From HK1 sp965202875 (lineage in GTDB: Bacteria > Pseudomonadota > Gammaproteobacteria > HK1): a stretch of 64,000 bases of DNA. The stretch is from assembly GCA_965202875.1 (NCBI GenBank), contig OZ241870.1:4712001-4776000 (forward strand). The letters run 5' to 3'. The translations under genes and the position numbers were made by a program. Positions within the stretch are counted from its first letter, which is position 1, and each line of letters starts with the position of its first letter. The notes beneath the pieces are model-generated. The model saw only the letters and a program-made list of their open reading frames with translations, was not told the origin of the DNA and searched no databases. This document shows, piece by piece, positions 50,270 through 58,072 of the stretch.

Positions 50270-51218
50270 TGGCGGCTCTCCCGAAGCACGTCGTTGAAAT
50301 CGCCCTTGTGCGGACGGCGGATCTCCACGTTCCGGCCTTCCGCTTCGAGTCGGCGGGCCAGGGCCGCCGCGGCTCGCAGTCCGGCCGCATCGCGATCGGC
50401 CGCAATCACTACGTCCTCGACGTCCGGCGGCAGTTGGATCGAGCGCAAGCCGGATGTCCCGAGGGTTGCCCACCCCGGCAGGTCGAACAGCAGCATCGCC
50501 GCCGCGGTCGATTCGATGCCCTCGCCCACGAGCAACGGCCGCCCGGGCTCAGGCTCCGCCAAGCGGACCGCGCCGCCCGGGCTCAGGCTCCCGAGACTGG
50601 CGCGTACAGGCTCGACGTTGGCCTTGCGCGGGGCGCCCTCGCGGTCCAGTAGATGCGTTGCACGCCCAGGAAACCGCCGTGTGCGTCCTGTACGCCGGCA
50701 ACCAGGCAGGGGAAGCGCCCACGTTCGTAGGGATGCGAGAGGGCCGGAGAGAAGCGCAGGGCGGGCGCTACGGCGACGTGGCCGACTCCCCGGACGTGCC
50801 CGCAGGCAGGTTTCGGCGATGGTGCCGGGAAGCGGCTCCGTGGCCTCCCACACACGCCGCGCGACCTTGCGCCATCCGCATCGTCCGGGTCGGGAATCGG
50901 CTCAGAATCGCGCTCAGGCGGCTTCCGGGGCGGATTCGGGGTTCGGGCCGTGCGCTCACCCGCCCCGGACTGGAACCGCTCGGGGAACGCCTCCCGGAGA
51001 ACCCGCCCGAACGCCTTGCGCCTGATGTCCGCCGGCTGGCCGTCGATGCAGCCGCGGCAGCCCACCCGTGCGCCGCCCCGGCCGCGTCCCACGTGGAAGC
51101 GGTCCGTCCCTCCGCACACCGGGCACGGGCCTACGTGCTCGCCGCTCCGGTTGCGCAGATCGAGCCGGGTCGCCCACTCGTCGACGCCGGGCAGGGGTTC
51201 GCGGGGCCGTGCGTTCAT
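50266..51218 (-). pseudogene. Zinc-finger/Toprim primase, several frameshifts
   Basis: From ATG 51218 (MNARPREPLPGVDEWATRLD) the protein has a CHC2-like zinc ribbon (VGPCPVCGGTDRFHVGRGRG...CRGC). The recognisable sequence then alternates frames: WEATEPLPGTIAETCLRA (frame 2, about 50800-50853), VAPALRFSPALSHPYERGRF to GVQRIY (frame 1, about 50665-50780), and DREGAPRKANVEPVRASLGS with the Toprim fold VLLVGEGIES-like LLVGEGIESTAAAML and IAADRDAAG (frame 2, to 50266). At least three indels are needed to join them; one is a missing base near 50661. Intact relatives are single-chain island primases. Probably inactive. Confidence 0.75.
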
Positions 51219-51496
51219 GGCGCCGCTCCCGGCCCAGGACCCGCACACCGCCAGCGTCCGGCAGGGCAGGCGCCATCGGGGCACCGCCGGCACGGCACGC
51301 GGTCACCGCCCGGGAAGCGCAGGACGCGGCAGGGCCGGGTGAACGGACTCCCGCGGTAGCCGGGGCCGCCCGCGGCAGGCGGCTCAGGGTTGCAGGACCG
51401 CCCTACAGGCGGGACACTACCGCCCGCCGCCTCCCGCGGTATCTGCTTCGGCGCCCGGTCCTGTCCCCGCAGGGCTGGGCGCGCATTCCCGAACAC
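51215..51496 (-). CDS. Small Cys-rich island protein
   Basis: A 93-residue frame from ATG 51496, whose TGA overlaps the primase ATG (ATGA) and whose start lies 3 bp after the alpA stop. The C-terminal half carries cysteines in a CRVLRFPGGDRVPCRRCPDG-like pattern and another Cys, a possible zinc knuckle. The N-terminal half is Pro/Gly/Ala-rich. The coupling to both neighbours is the main reason to believe it. No family recognised. Confidence 0.5.
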   Translation of the reverse strand: MFGNARPALRGQDRAPKQIPREAAGGSVPPVGRSCNPEPPAAGGPGYRGSPFTRPCRVLRFPGGDRVPCRRCPDGACPAGRWRCAGPGPGAAP

Positions 51497-51499
51497 GGT

Positions 51500-51736
51500 T
51501 CACCCCGGCGCCGCGCGGGATTCGCCGCCAGGCTTGCGCCCTCCGGGGGCGGGCGGATCGGCCGGGTTCAAGCTGTCGATCCATTCCTGCACGTCGGAAT
51601 CGCGCCATGCGACGGCACGCGGTCCCAGATGCATCGGGCGGGGAAAGTCGCCCTTGGCCATCTTGTCGTAGATGCCGGCTCGGGAAAGGCCGGTCATCGT
51701 CTCGACTTCCGGGCGCCTCAACAATTTCTCAGCCAT
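51500..51736 (-). CDS. alpA: AlpA-family helix-turn-helix regulator
   Basis: 78 residues: MAEKLLRRPEVETMTGLSRA, IYDKMAKGDFPRPMHLGPRA and VAWRDSDVQEWIDSLNP form the MerR-like winged helix of AlpA/prophage CP4-57 regulators. In P4-like elements AlpA controls excision or integrase expression. It lies early in the island operon. The last 18 residues are Pro/Gly-rich extension. Confidence 0.9.
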   Translation of the reverse strand: MAEKLLRRPEVETMTGLSRAGIYDKMAKGDFPRPMHLGPRAVAWRDSDVQEWIDSLNPADPPAPGGRKPGGESRAAPG

Positions 51737-51846
51737 CGTTCAGCACTCCGTTCTGTTGCGGGAGTGCCGGTCTATCATGAAGCTGGCGCCCTACCCCCGT
51801 GCCACCTAATTCCAGATTTTTCCGGGGCGCGTCCGTGCCATCTAAA

Positions 51847-52725
51847 TCACCACACCAAGTAGTCCGTACACAGGCAGGTTCCGCCCTCGCGCGTCCGGTA
51901 CACGGGCACCTTCCCGGTCTCGCCGCGCTGTGCGCAAGGCACGTTCGGGGCGATGGGAGGCTTTTCGGGGTCTCGCGGTCCGCCCTCGCGCGGGCGCCGG
52001 ATCACGTTCTCGGGAAGACGATGCCCGGCGGGCATCGCGTCGTTGAATTGGCTTTCCCGCGCCGGATTCTCCGCCCAAACCTTCCTGATGGTGCGCTCGC
52101 GCTCCCCGAGCACTTCGGCCAGCGCGCCGGCCAGGGAACCACCCGCGCCGGACGTGACGGGCAGCCCACACCCTTCGAGCTCCAGGAGCATGGTGTTGAT
52201 GTACCCATTCCGCCGGAGGGTCGGCATCGGATTGTGCCGACCTCGCGCGCGGGTCACTGTCAGCTTGGCGAGGATGCTTTTCGCCCGCTCGAAGGCTCTT
52301 GGCGGTTCGTCGATGATCCGAATGCGCGAACGATAGTCTGACAAGACTTCCAAGACTTCGACGAAATGTTCGAGGGCTTTGTAGGCAACGAATCGAGCCC
52401 ACGCATCGACGGCGCGCGGTTGTACCTCGCCGTGGTACTGGATATGGAGAGTCTGCGAGTCTTCGGTGATCGCGCGCTCGAAGCCTTCGAGGATCGCCTT
52501 GACGACCGGCCCTCGAAATCCGAACCCGCCGGTATCGAAGCAGGGGAAGGTAATCGCGTGCCGAGCGGCTTGCAGCGCCGCCGTCTCGGCATCCGGCTCC
52601 GGCTCGAAGATCGCCCGCGCCTCCGCCAGTAGCCACGCCTCGACAGTCTCCCCGCGCGACTCGGCATCCTCGCGGATGCGATGGTGCAGCGGGCCGGGCA
52701 GGTGCAGCGTCACCGCGACCGTCAC
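51847..52725 (-). CDS. Unknown island protein with ribbon-helix-helix-like N-terminus
   Basis: 292 residues if started at GTG 52725 (VTVAVTLHLPGPLHHRIRED), 33 bp inside the right island end; GTG 52713 is an alternative. The first 45 residues look like a ribbon-helix-helix DNA-binding unit (VTLHLPGPLHHRI...AESRGETVEAWLLAEAR). The middle (FRGPVVKAILEGFERAITED, AWARFVAYKALEHFVEVLEV) is helical, and the C-terminus has NGYINTMLLELEGCG. It occupies the place next to the attachment site where an integrase usually sits but shows none of the R-H-R-Y motifs of tyrosine recombinases. Function unknown; it could be a regulator or recombination-accessory protein. Confidence 0.6.
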   Translation of the reverse strand: MTVAVTLHLPGPLHHRIREDAESRGETVEAWLLAEARAIFEPEPDAETAALQAARHAITFPCFDTGGFGFRGPVVKAILEGFERAITEDSQTLHIQYHGEVQPRAVDAWARFVAYKALEHFVEVLEVLSDYRSRIRIIDEPPRAFERAKSILAKLTVTRARGRHNPMPTLRRNGYINTMLLELEGCGLPVTSGAGGSLAGALAEVLGERERTIRKVWAENPARESQFNDAMPAGHRLPENVIRRPREGGPRDPEKPPIAPNVPCAQRGETGKVPVYRTREGGTCLCTDYLVW

Positions 52726-52757
52726 CGCCGCGCGCTTGCTCCGCCTGGAACCAGGCG

Positions 52758-52776
52758 CCCGCCGCCTCCACCATAT
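52758..52776 (+). repeat. attR-like 19-bp direct repeat
   Basis: Exact copy of the ssrA 3' end sequence at 44948-44966. It marks the right boundary of the island. The upstream side has no T-arm, so only the core was duplicated. Confidence 0.85.
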
Positions 52777-52801
52777 CAGGGCGTATCGGCCGCCCGAGCT
52801 G

Positions 52802-52839
52802 TATCGCGGATGCGGGTTCGATCCCCGCCCGCCTCCACC
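52802..52839 (+). ncRNA. Decayed second copy of the ssrA 3' end
   Basis: 38 bases, tcgcggatgcgggttcgatc and cccgcccgcctccacc, align with the T-arm and acceptor end of tmRNA (44926-44963) with two substitutions, one insertion and one missing base. No 5' portion is present, so this is not a tRNA or functional tmRNA. It lies 25 bp beyond attR and is probably left by an earlier integration at the same site. Confidence 0.8.
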
Positions 52840-52953
52840 GTGCCGCGCGCGTAACCGGCTGGATTTGAAGTACTTTCGGAAGCCGTCGTTTCTCCTTCCC
52901 CCCATTGCCACCATACGGCCGCGGGATGCGGGGCGGTGATTCGGCAGGTTGTT

Positions 52954-54921
52954 TCACGTCCCCGCGGCGGTTGCGGCGGCTGAGCCTGCCACCTCCACGC
53001 CCCGCCGGCGCAGGAGCCAGTACCCCGCGAACGCCGCCACCGGGATGCAGGCCGTCGCCGCGATCCAGGGATCGGGGTGGGCGAGCACCACCAGCGAGAA
53101 GGCGGCGAGCACCGTGCGGGCCACCAGGTCGATGAGGGGGTTCGGGCTGAACCGCGCTTGCAGGCTGAAGGTCAGGCCGGCGGCGGCGGCGAGCACCAGG
53201 CCGGTGGCCGCGAGCTGCGCGAGGCCGGGCTCCAGCACGATCTCCGGGCGCAGGAACACCGCCGCCATCAGCACGAAGAGGCTCGCGCAGAGCCGGAGCG
53301 CGCGCAGCAGGGTGCCCATGAAGGAGGCTTGCGCGATCCTGGAGGTCACCGCCGCCACCACCGACGTCGGCGGGGTCAGCTCCCCCCACACCGCCAGGAA
53401 GAACGCGAAGAAGTGCACCGGCCACGGGTCCACCCCCACCTTGATCATCTGGGGGGCGATCACCAGAGCGGTCAGGATGTAGGTCGGCGCGGGCGGCAGC
53501 CCCATCCCGAGCAGCGCCCCGAACAGGAAGGCCACGACGACCATGGCCGCCAGGTTGATGGCCGCCGCGTCCACGAGGATGAAGCCCACCTTGGGAGGAA
53601 CGCCGGTGTTGACGAAGGCGCTGGTCAGGATCGAGAGGGTCGCCAGCAACAGGGTGAGCTCGGCGGTCATGGAGGCGAAGGTGTCGATGAAGCGCAGCAG
53701 GGTCTTCCCCACGGTGCGCGCGCCGGCCGCTCCCTCCGTGCGAAAGGCGGTCACCGCGTGCAGCAGCAGGAGCGCGCCCCCGATGGCCGCGAAGATGTAG
53801 AGGGCCGCGAACAGGGGCGCCAGGTGCAGCGTCGACATCAGCACGATGAGCCCGACCACGACGCCGAGGAAGGCCCCGATCCTGGCCCGGTCCTGCCAGT
53901 CCATGGGCTCCACCGACACCGCGGCCGAAAGCCCCCGCTGGCGCACCGACATCAGGTACACGCCCAGCGCCACCGCGAGGAAGTAGACGAGGGCCGGCGC
54001 GTAGCCGCGGGCCACCACGTCGAAGTAGCTGCGGTCCAGGAAGTCCGCCATGAGGAAGGCGGAGATCCCCATGATCGGCGGCATGAGCTGCCCGCCCAGC
54101 GAGGCCGAGGTCTCCACCGAGGCCGCGTCCTCGCGGGTCATCCCCGCGTTGACCAGGGCGGGGATCGTGGCCGAGCCGGTGGTGACCGCGTTGGCGGCCC
54201 CGCTGCCGCTCACCGCGGCGACGCCCATGGAGCCCGCCACCGCCGCCTGCGGAAGGGCGTAGCGCGAACGCACCGCGATGCGCGATGCGCCGCGCAGGAT
54301 CGAGTCGATGCAGCCGAAGGCGCGCAGCACCGCCAGCACCAGCACGAAGGAGCCGATCAGGGTCAGGGCGAGCTGCGGCAGCCCGGAGAAGACGCCGGTG
54401 GTGTCCTCCAGGCTCATGGAGGTCACGATGCGTTTCCAGGAGAGGCCGGGGTGGTTGAAGATCCCCGGCACCATCCGCCCGTACACCGCGTACAGGATGA
54501 GGACGATGTTCAGCACGAACAGCACGAAGTAGCGCTTGCGGGCGTACTCCATCACCAGCAGGGCCATCAGGCCGCCGAGCCAGAGGTCGGTGGGGTCCCA
54601 GATGCCGGCGCGCACGGTGCCGATGGCCTCGAACTCCACGAACATGTAGACGGACACGGTGATCGAGATCGCGCAGTACACCGCCGCGATGCCGTAGTTG
54701 GCGGCGGCGCCGAGCGAGGGATAGAGCTCGTCCTTGCGCAGCGCGTCGAGGGTGAACAGCACGAAGGTGACCGGGACCAGGGTGAAGGCGAGCAGCGTGG
54801 GTCCGCCGGTGGTCGTGAGGTAGTAGTGGAGCAGGTAGCCGAAGAATCCGATGGCGGTGGCGAAGTAGAGGAACTCCACCGTCGCGCGGGGGCGGGAGGC
54901 GGGCGTCGGCGGAGCGTTCAT
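52954..54921 (-). CDS. TRAP transporter fused 4TM/12TM permease (TAXI type)
   Basis: A 655-residue membrane protein in which the small and large TRAP permeases are one chain, as in TAXI-TRAP systems. The first four helices cover about 15-160; the large part has the signature SGSGAANAVTTGSATIPALV, GGQLMPPIMGISAFLMADFL and GMGLPPAPTYILTALVIAPQ with WGELTPPTSVVAAVTSRIAQ. Complete. It is followed upstream by repeats and then the TAXI binding protein gene on the same strand, so they form one transport unit driven by ion gradients. Substrate unknown; glutamate or other carboxylates are known for the class. Confidence 0.92.
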   Translation of the reverse strand: MNAPPTPASRPRATVEFLYFATAIGFFGYLLHYYLTTTGGPTLLAFTLVPVTFVLFTLDALRKDELYPSLGAAANYGIAAVYCAISITVSVYMFVEFEAIGTVRAGIWDPTDLWLGGLMALLVMEYARKRYFVLFVLNIVLILYAVYGRMVPGIFNHPGLSWKRIVTSMSLEDTTGVFSGLPQLALTLIGSFVLVLAVLRAFGCIDSILRGASRIAVRSRYALPQAAVAGSMGVAAVSGSGAANAVTTGSATIPALVNAGMTREDAASVETSASLGGQLMPPIMGISAFLMADFLDRSYFDVVARGYAPALVYFLAVALGVYLMSVRQRGLSAAVSVEPMDWQDRARIGAFLGVVVGLIVLMSTLHLAPLFAALYIFAAIGGALLLLHAVTAFRTEGAAGARTVGKTLLRFIDTFASMTAELTLLLATLSILTSAFVNTGVPPKVGFILVDAAAINLAAMVVVAFLFGALLGMGLPPAPTYILTALVIAPQMIKVGVDPWPVHFFAFFLAVWGELTPPTSVVAAVTSRIAQASFMGTLLRALRLCASLFVLMAAVFLRPEIVLEPGLAQLAATGLVLAAAAGLTFSLQARFSPNPLIDLVARTVLAAFSLVVLAHPDPWIAATACIPVAAFAGYWLLRRRGVEVAGSAAATAAGT

Positions 54922-54984
54922 CGGCGTAGGACCGTGGCTCTCAAGGTTTCACGGCCCGGCTCGCTCCGGCCCGAACCGCTCCGC

Positions 54985-55240
54985 GGACCGGGCCGGAGCG
55001 GAACAGGCCCGGGGCCTCGATGTCCGCCGTCCTGGGAACGGCGCGTCCCTCCGGGACGCGAGCGTCCCGCTCGCAACGAGCCGAAGGCGAGCCACGCGGC
55101 ATCCTCTTTCTCCCGCGTTTTCACGGCAGCCATCGGCCCGCTCCGAACCGGAACAGGCCCGGGACCTCGATACCCGCCGTCCTGGGAACGGCGCGTCCCT
55201 CCGGGACGCGAGCGTCCCGCTCGCAACGAGCCGAAGGCTC
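54985..55240. repeat. Two near-identical copies of a REP-like palindromic repeat
   Basis: About 100 bp around 54985-55090 recurs at 55140-55235. Both contain gtcctgggaacggcgcgtcc, then ctccgggacgcgagcgtccc and gctcgcaacgagccgaaggc. The inner gggacgcgagcgtccc can form a hairpin. They belong to the same family as the repeats in the nir operon. The whole 507-bp gap 54922-55428 has no gene. Confidence 0.85.
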
Positions 55241-55428
55241 GCAGGACGTGGGCGCGGCCCTCCGCGCTTCCTCCCATCTTCACGGCAGAAGCCGGGAAGC
55301 GAACGCCCCGGGCGCGGGCAGAGGCTTCACGGGACGTAGTCCGAATCTCGAAGACTGCCGGGTACCGGGAGCAGGCGCCGGATCGCGCCCGCTCCCGGAC
55401 GGAAGCACCAGGACCGTTTGGCCCGGGA

Positions 55429-56472
55429 CTATCGGGCGATACGCGAATCCCACTTCGCGTCCCAGACGCCCCGCTCGCGCATGTACTTCGCGAGGCCGGG
55501 GTGGACCGGCACCAGATCGACCGCCGCCTCGACGCCGCGGCGCTGCATGCGGGGCATGTCCTTCCGGATCTGCTTGAACGCCTTGTCGGCCTGGGCGAGC
55601 TCGTCCACGTTCTCCTCGGCGGCCAGGAGGATCCGGTACATGTCCTCCTCCGAGACGTCCATGCCGAGGTGCAGGCCGTAGTAGAACGGGAGCATCGCCG
55701 CCTTGTCGACGTGCGTCTTCTTCTTGCCGAACACCGACGTATCGACCTCGACGACCTTGAAGCCGGCGCCGGCCAGCTTCTCCAGCTCACCCGCGTCCGG
55801 GCTGAGCGACGCCCAATCGGCCTGCAGGGACGCCTCCTGGATCCACGGCGCGGTGGACGCCTCGGCGTTGGTGTAGACCCCCAGCGCCACGAAGCGGCCT
55901 TGCTCCAGCAGCGAGCCGGCCTCCTTCACGCTCACCTCGATGTAGTCGTGGTTGATGCCGAGCACCTTGAACGCGCGCTCCAACTGCGCCCGGGTGTCCC
56001 AGGGGCGGGGGCCGGTGAACACGCGCACCCCGTCCAGATCGCCCCACCGGGTCACCTTGCCCATGTCGCGGGCGTGGATGCCGACGCCCATCTCGATGGT
56101 GAAGGTCCAGAACGACTGCACCGGCTCGCGCTCCATCTTCTCCCTGAAGCCTTCGAAGCGGTTGATGCCGTTGGCCAGCTCGTAGAACGCCACGTCGGAC
56201 CCGTAGTACCCCTCGAAGTCCCCGATGGCGTAGCCCTTGACGGTCACGATCGCGCCCGGGGTCGGCTGGACGGTGAAGTTGTAGCCCGGAACCGCCTTGT
56301 TCAGCACCTGCACCAGGTTGGTGACCGCCCGGTTGCCGGTGGACCCCACCCGCGACGTTCCCCAACGGATCTCCTTCGTCTGCGCGTCGATCGTGGTGAC
56401 CGGAGCGATCCCCGACAGGAGACCTGCCGCGAGCACCCATGCGACTGACTTCTTGACCTTGGCCTTGAGCAT
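55429..56472 (-). CDS. TAXI-family TRAP transporter solute receptor
   Basis: A 347-residue periplasmic binding protein. Signal peptide MLKAKVKKSVAWVLAAGLLS with cleavage near DAQT. TAXI-type sequence includes IRWGTSRVGSTGNRAVTNLV, VTVKGYAIGDFEGYYGSDVA, RWGDLDGVRVFTGPRPWDTR and LPFYYGLHLGMDVSEEDMYR. ATG 56472 follows aggagaaacgtc, a good ribosome site. It delivers substrate to the fused permease encoded 507 bp downstream. The gap 56473-56769 upstream holds no gene. Confidence 0.9.
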   Translation of the reverse strand: MLKAKVKKSVAWVLAAGLLSGIAPVTTIDAQTKEIRWGTSRVGSTGNRAVTNLVQVLNKAVPGYNFTVQPTPGAIVTVKGYAIGDFEGYYGSDVAFYELANGINRFEGFREKMEREPVQSFWTFTIEMGVGIHARDMGKVTRWGDLDGVRVFTGPRPWDTRAQLERAFKVLGINHDYIEVSVKEAGSLLEQGRFVALGVYTNAEASTAPWIQEASLQADWASLSPDAGELEKLAGAGFKVVEVDTSVFGKKKTHVDKAAMLPFYYGLHLGMDVSEEDMYRILLAAEENVDELAQADKAFKQIRKDMPRMQRRGVEAAVDLVPVHPGLAKYMRERGVWDAKWDSRIAR

Positions 56473-56769
56473 GACGTTTCTCCTCTGTCGATGTGAAGCT
56501 CCCCTGCCCGAAGCACCGGAGCATCCGGCTCGATGGCGCCGGGGGCGTCCGCGGGCGGGGAACGTCACGGGCGGGAAAACGTATGCCGGACCGGAGCGTG
56601 AGTCAACGAGCCTGATGCCGGGGTTGCAGCCCGGCTCGGGATCGGATGGTTCAGGCTCGGCCTGGAAGGTTCCGGATGCGGGCCCGGAAGGTTTGTGCGC
56701 CACCCACTCGGCCGGCGGGCAACAGACCACCGCTCCGGCAACGCCGGCGTACTCTCCGGCGCCTGTCCC

Positions 56770-57870
56770 TCACACCAGGCTGCGCAACGCATCGACCAGC
56801 GCGTCGGTGTGCTCGGGGCGGCCGACCGAGATGCGGATGCAGTTCTCGATCCCGGGCTGGTCGTAGTGCCGGACGAGGACTCCGCCCCGTTCGAGCGCGA
56901 GCTTGAGACCGCGGGCGTCCCGCCCGATGACCCGGCACAGGACGAAGTTCGCCTGCGAGCCGGGGACCGTCTCGATCCCCGGGAGGGTCGCGAGCCGCTC
57001 GTAGAGTCGTGACCGCACCGCCTTGAGCGTTTTCACCACCTCCTCGATCCGATCGGTGCAACGGAGGCTCGCGACGCCCGCGACGCTCGCCGCAGCGCTG
57101 ACGTTGTAGGGCTGCTTGAACTTCCACAGCTCGTGCATCAGCCAGTCCGGGAAGATCCCGTAGCCCAGCCTGAGCCCCGCGATGCCCGCCGCCTTGCTGA
57201 ACGTGCGCAGCACCACGAGGTTGTCGCGGGCGAGCACCCTCGAAGCGCGGCTCGCGTGGTCGGCGAACTCGACGTACGCCTCGTCGAGCACCACGACGAC
57301 CGGCAGCGCGAGGAAGCGGTCGAGCGCGGTGTCGTCGAGCCAGCCGCCGGAGGGATTGTTCGGGGAGGCGAGGAACAGGAGTTTCGTGCGGTGCGCTTCG
57401 GCCGCGGCGGCGACCCCCTCGACGTCCGGGCTGAAGTCGTCGAGCCGGGGAACGTGGACGACCTCCGCGCCCGCGAGCCGGGCGTCGAAGCTGTACATCC
57501 CGAACGTCGGCGGCGCATTGATCACCGCGTCTCCCGGCGCGAGGAAGAGGCGGCAGAGGGAGTCGAGCAGCTCGTCGGCCCCCTGCCCCGGAAGGACGTG
57601 GGCGGCGGGGACGCCGATGAACGCGCTCAGCGCATCGCGCAGCATCGACTGCCGGGGGTCGGGATAGACATGGAAGTACGGATAGCGCGCAAGGGCCTCG
57701 ACCGCCGCCGGGAGCGGGCCGTACGGATTCTCGTTCGCGTCGAGCTTGACGATGCGCTCGGCGGCGATCCCGAGCCGCGCGCTCAGGACCTCGAAGGGAT
57801 CGATCGGCGCGTACTCCTCCAGCCTCGCGAGGTGCGGATTGAGGAACGCGCGGTACGGAGGCGGGGACAT
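56770..57870 (-). CDS. hisC: Histidinol-phosphate aminotransferase
   Basis: HisC converts histidinol phosphate and 2-oxoglutarate to imidazole acetol phosphate and glutamate. The 366-residue fold type I PLP enzyme has KLDANENPYGP (42-52), PGQGADELLDSLCRLFL, SPNNPSGG (169-176), VVVLDEAYVEF (PLP-binding Asp196) and the PLP lysine K226 in RTFSKAAGIAGLRLGYG. Complete. It stands outside any his operon, which suggests a second or dispersed copy. Confidence 0.92.
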   Translation of the reverse strand: MSPPPYRAFLNPHLARLEEYAPIDPFEVLSARLGIAAERIVKLDANENPYGPLPAAVEALARYPYFHVYPDPRQSMLRDALSAFIGVPAAHVLPGQGADELLDSLCRLFLAPGDAVINAPPTFGMYSFDARLAGAEVVHVPRLDDFSPDVEGVAAAAEAHRTKLLFLASPNNPSGGWLDDTALDRFLALPVVVVLDEAYVEFADHASRASRVLARDNLVVLRTFSKAAGIAGLRLGYGIFPDWLMHELWKFKQPYNVSAAASVAGVASLRCTDRIEEVVKTLKAVRSRLYERLATLPGIETVPGSQANFVLCRVIGRDARGLKLALERGGVLVRHYDQPGIENCIRISVGRPEHTDALVDALRSLV

Positions 57871-58072
57871 CGATTGGCCGGGGGAGCGGGAGCGGTCGTC
57901 GGTGGCGAGGCGGGTAGCTTAGTCGCGGCGGCGCACGCGCGCATCCGTCCGTCGCGTATCCGGATCCGTGCGGAGGGTCGCGGGCTCCGGGCACTCATGA
58001 TAGGTTGCGCGGCGTGGAAGGAACGACCGCGCCGGTCGCCGCTGCAATGGGCAGACGCCGGGAGGGATCCGG

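Larger units (their letters stand above)
44948..52776. mobile_element. ssrA-integrated genomic island, no recognisable integrase
   Basis: A 7.8-kb segment bounded by two exact copies of cccgccgcctccaccatat (44948-44966 and 52758-52776). The left copy is the 3' end of ssrA plus three bases. The 3' end of ssrA is a classic target of tyrosine-recombinase islands and phage satellites. The content is accessory: DUF1640 genes, AlpA, a primase remnant, a DUF3631 ATPase and unknown proteins. The minus-strand genes from 52725 to 46600 overlap by ATGA/GTGA or about 11 bases and look like a single operon. No integrase, capsid, or relaxase gene was found. Confidence 0.8.

Noticed and set aside
51847..52725. 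A tyrosine or serine integrase beside attR
   Set aside because: The position is right but no R-H-R-Y or serine recombinase motif is visible; the N-terminus looks like a ribbon-helix-helix.
52802..52839. A tRNA gene, from the T-arm-like ggttcgatcc
   Set aside because: No matching D-arm, anticodon arm or 5' acceptor strand lies upstream; it aligns to the tmRNA 3' end instead.
53077..56448. A 1123-residue plus-strand open frame
   Set aside because: Antisense to the fused TRAP permease and TAXI receptor; rich in His/Arg/Glu/Gly with no recognisable family.
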